DNA of 64,000 nucleotides, taken from Chaenocephalus aceratus (Eukaryota; Chordata; Actinopteri; Perciformes; Channichthyidae). Every line of letters begins with the position of its first letter. The first letter of the stretch is position 1. The notes under the pieces are model-generated. The model was not told the DNA's origin, made no database searches, and worked only from the letters and a program-made list of their open reading frames with translations. The stretch spans positions 27,124,025 through 27,188,024 of the forward strand of contig CM043785.1 of assembly GCA_023974075.1 (NCBI GenBank). The letters run 5' to 3'. Shown one piece after another: positions 63,742-64,000 of this stretch. A program made the position numbers and the translations under genes.

Positions 63742-64000
63742 ATATATAAAATCAATAAAAATGATTATATATGTATACATATATATATATGTATACGTAT
63801 TTTCTTATTAGTTGTGTTTTGTGTGGGTGAGCGTGTGTGCGTATTTTTAGGGTACACTTTTCTGATCTATTTCCTTCCTTCCTGAGAATTCATTATAAGA
63901 AAGTTACGAAAATGCAAATGTTAAATGTTAATGAAAATATGAAAGACTAGGAGACAGGATCATTAAAGAAATATGTGACCGGGTGTATTACAATTTCAAT
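63742..64000. other. AT-rich unique DNA with TATA/TATAC palindromes
   Basis: Alternating AT and GTATAC words (63760-63800) form small palindromes. Nothing else was recognised to the end of the window. Confidence 0.45.

Overview
The window looks like noncoding, transposon-rich genomic DNA from a ray-finned (teleost) fish. The evidence is the many very long (TG)n/(CA)n tracts, an RTE-type LINE ending in GATG tandem repeats, a Rex1-like LINE tail, hAT, PIF/Harbinger and TTAA-flanked nonautonomous DNA transposons, and a mag-like Ty3/Gypsy element. No complete host protein-coding gene is visible, and no bacterial-type operon, CRISPR array or rRNA/tRNA gene was found. Most open frames are microsatellite translations or transposon debris.

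Layout. At 1-6900 there is mostly unique DNA, a CpG-richer stretch near 1100-1500 with a candidate untranslated exon, and two very long TG tracts. A hAT-type element with a perfect 8-bp duplication and a TTAA-flanked element nested in it lies at 6911-7989. A 5'-truncated RTE LINE lies at 8779-10019. At 14035-15525 a TTAA-flanked element carries a solo LTR. A LINE tail lies at 17175-17712, microsatellites at 18460-20030, and a Rex1-like LINE abutting a long-TIR element at 21411-23087. From 23100 to 30500 there is mostly unique DNA. At 32498-34844 lies a nonautonomous LTR element whose antisense frame encodes a repetitive Gag-like protein, and at 37438-38258 a Charlie-like hAT. From 38280 to 50660 there is a dense nest of repeats containing a 1-kb inverted repeat and a near-intact Gypsy element (42840-47343) with identical LTRs. 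A TTAA-bounded element lies at 53283-53903, and from 53908 to 59720 mostly unique DNA. At 59727-62897 a long-TIR element carries a Harbinger element with a MADF-domain exon, and at 62959-63733 there is a complete hAT element.

A few short segments have strong acceptor and donor signals on the + strand (1386-1494, 29637-29662, 57072-57148, 58344-58388, the last with an ATG). They could be 5' exons of one long host gene running rightward, but the sequence alone does not identify it.

The clearest biology is the history of nested insertion, which can be read from target-site duplications: the Gypsy element and the 3'-terminal hAT have perfect ones. Several small frame breaks are single-base indels, so part of the apparent decay could be sequencing or assembly error.
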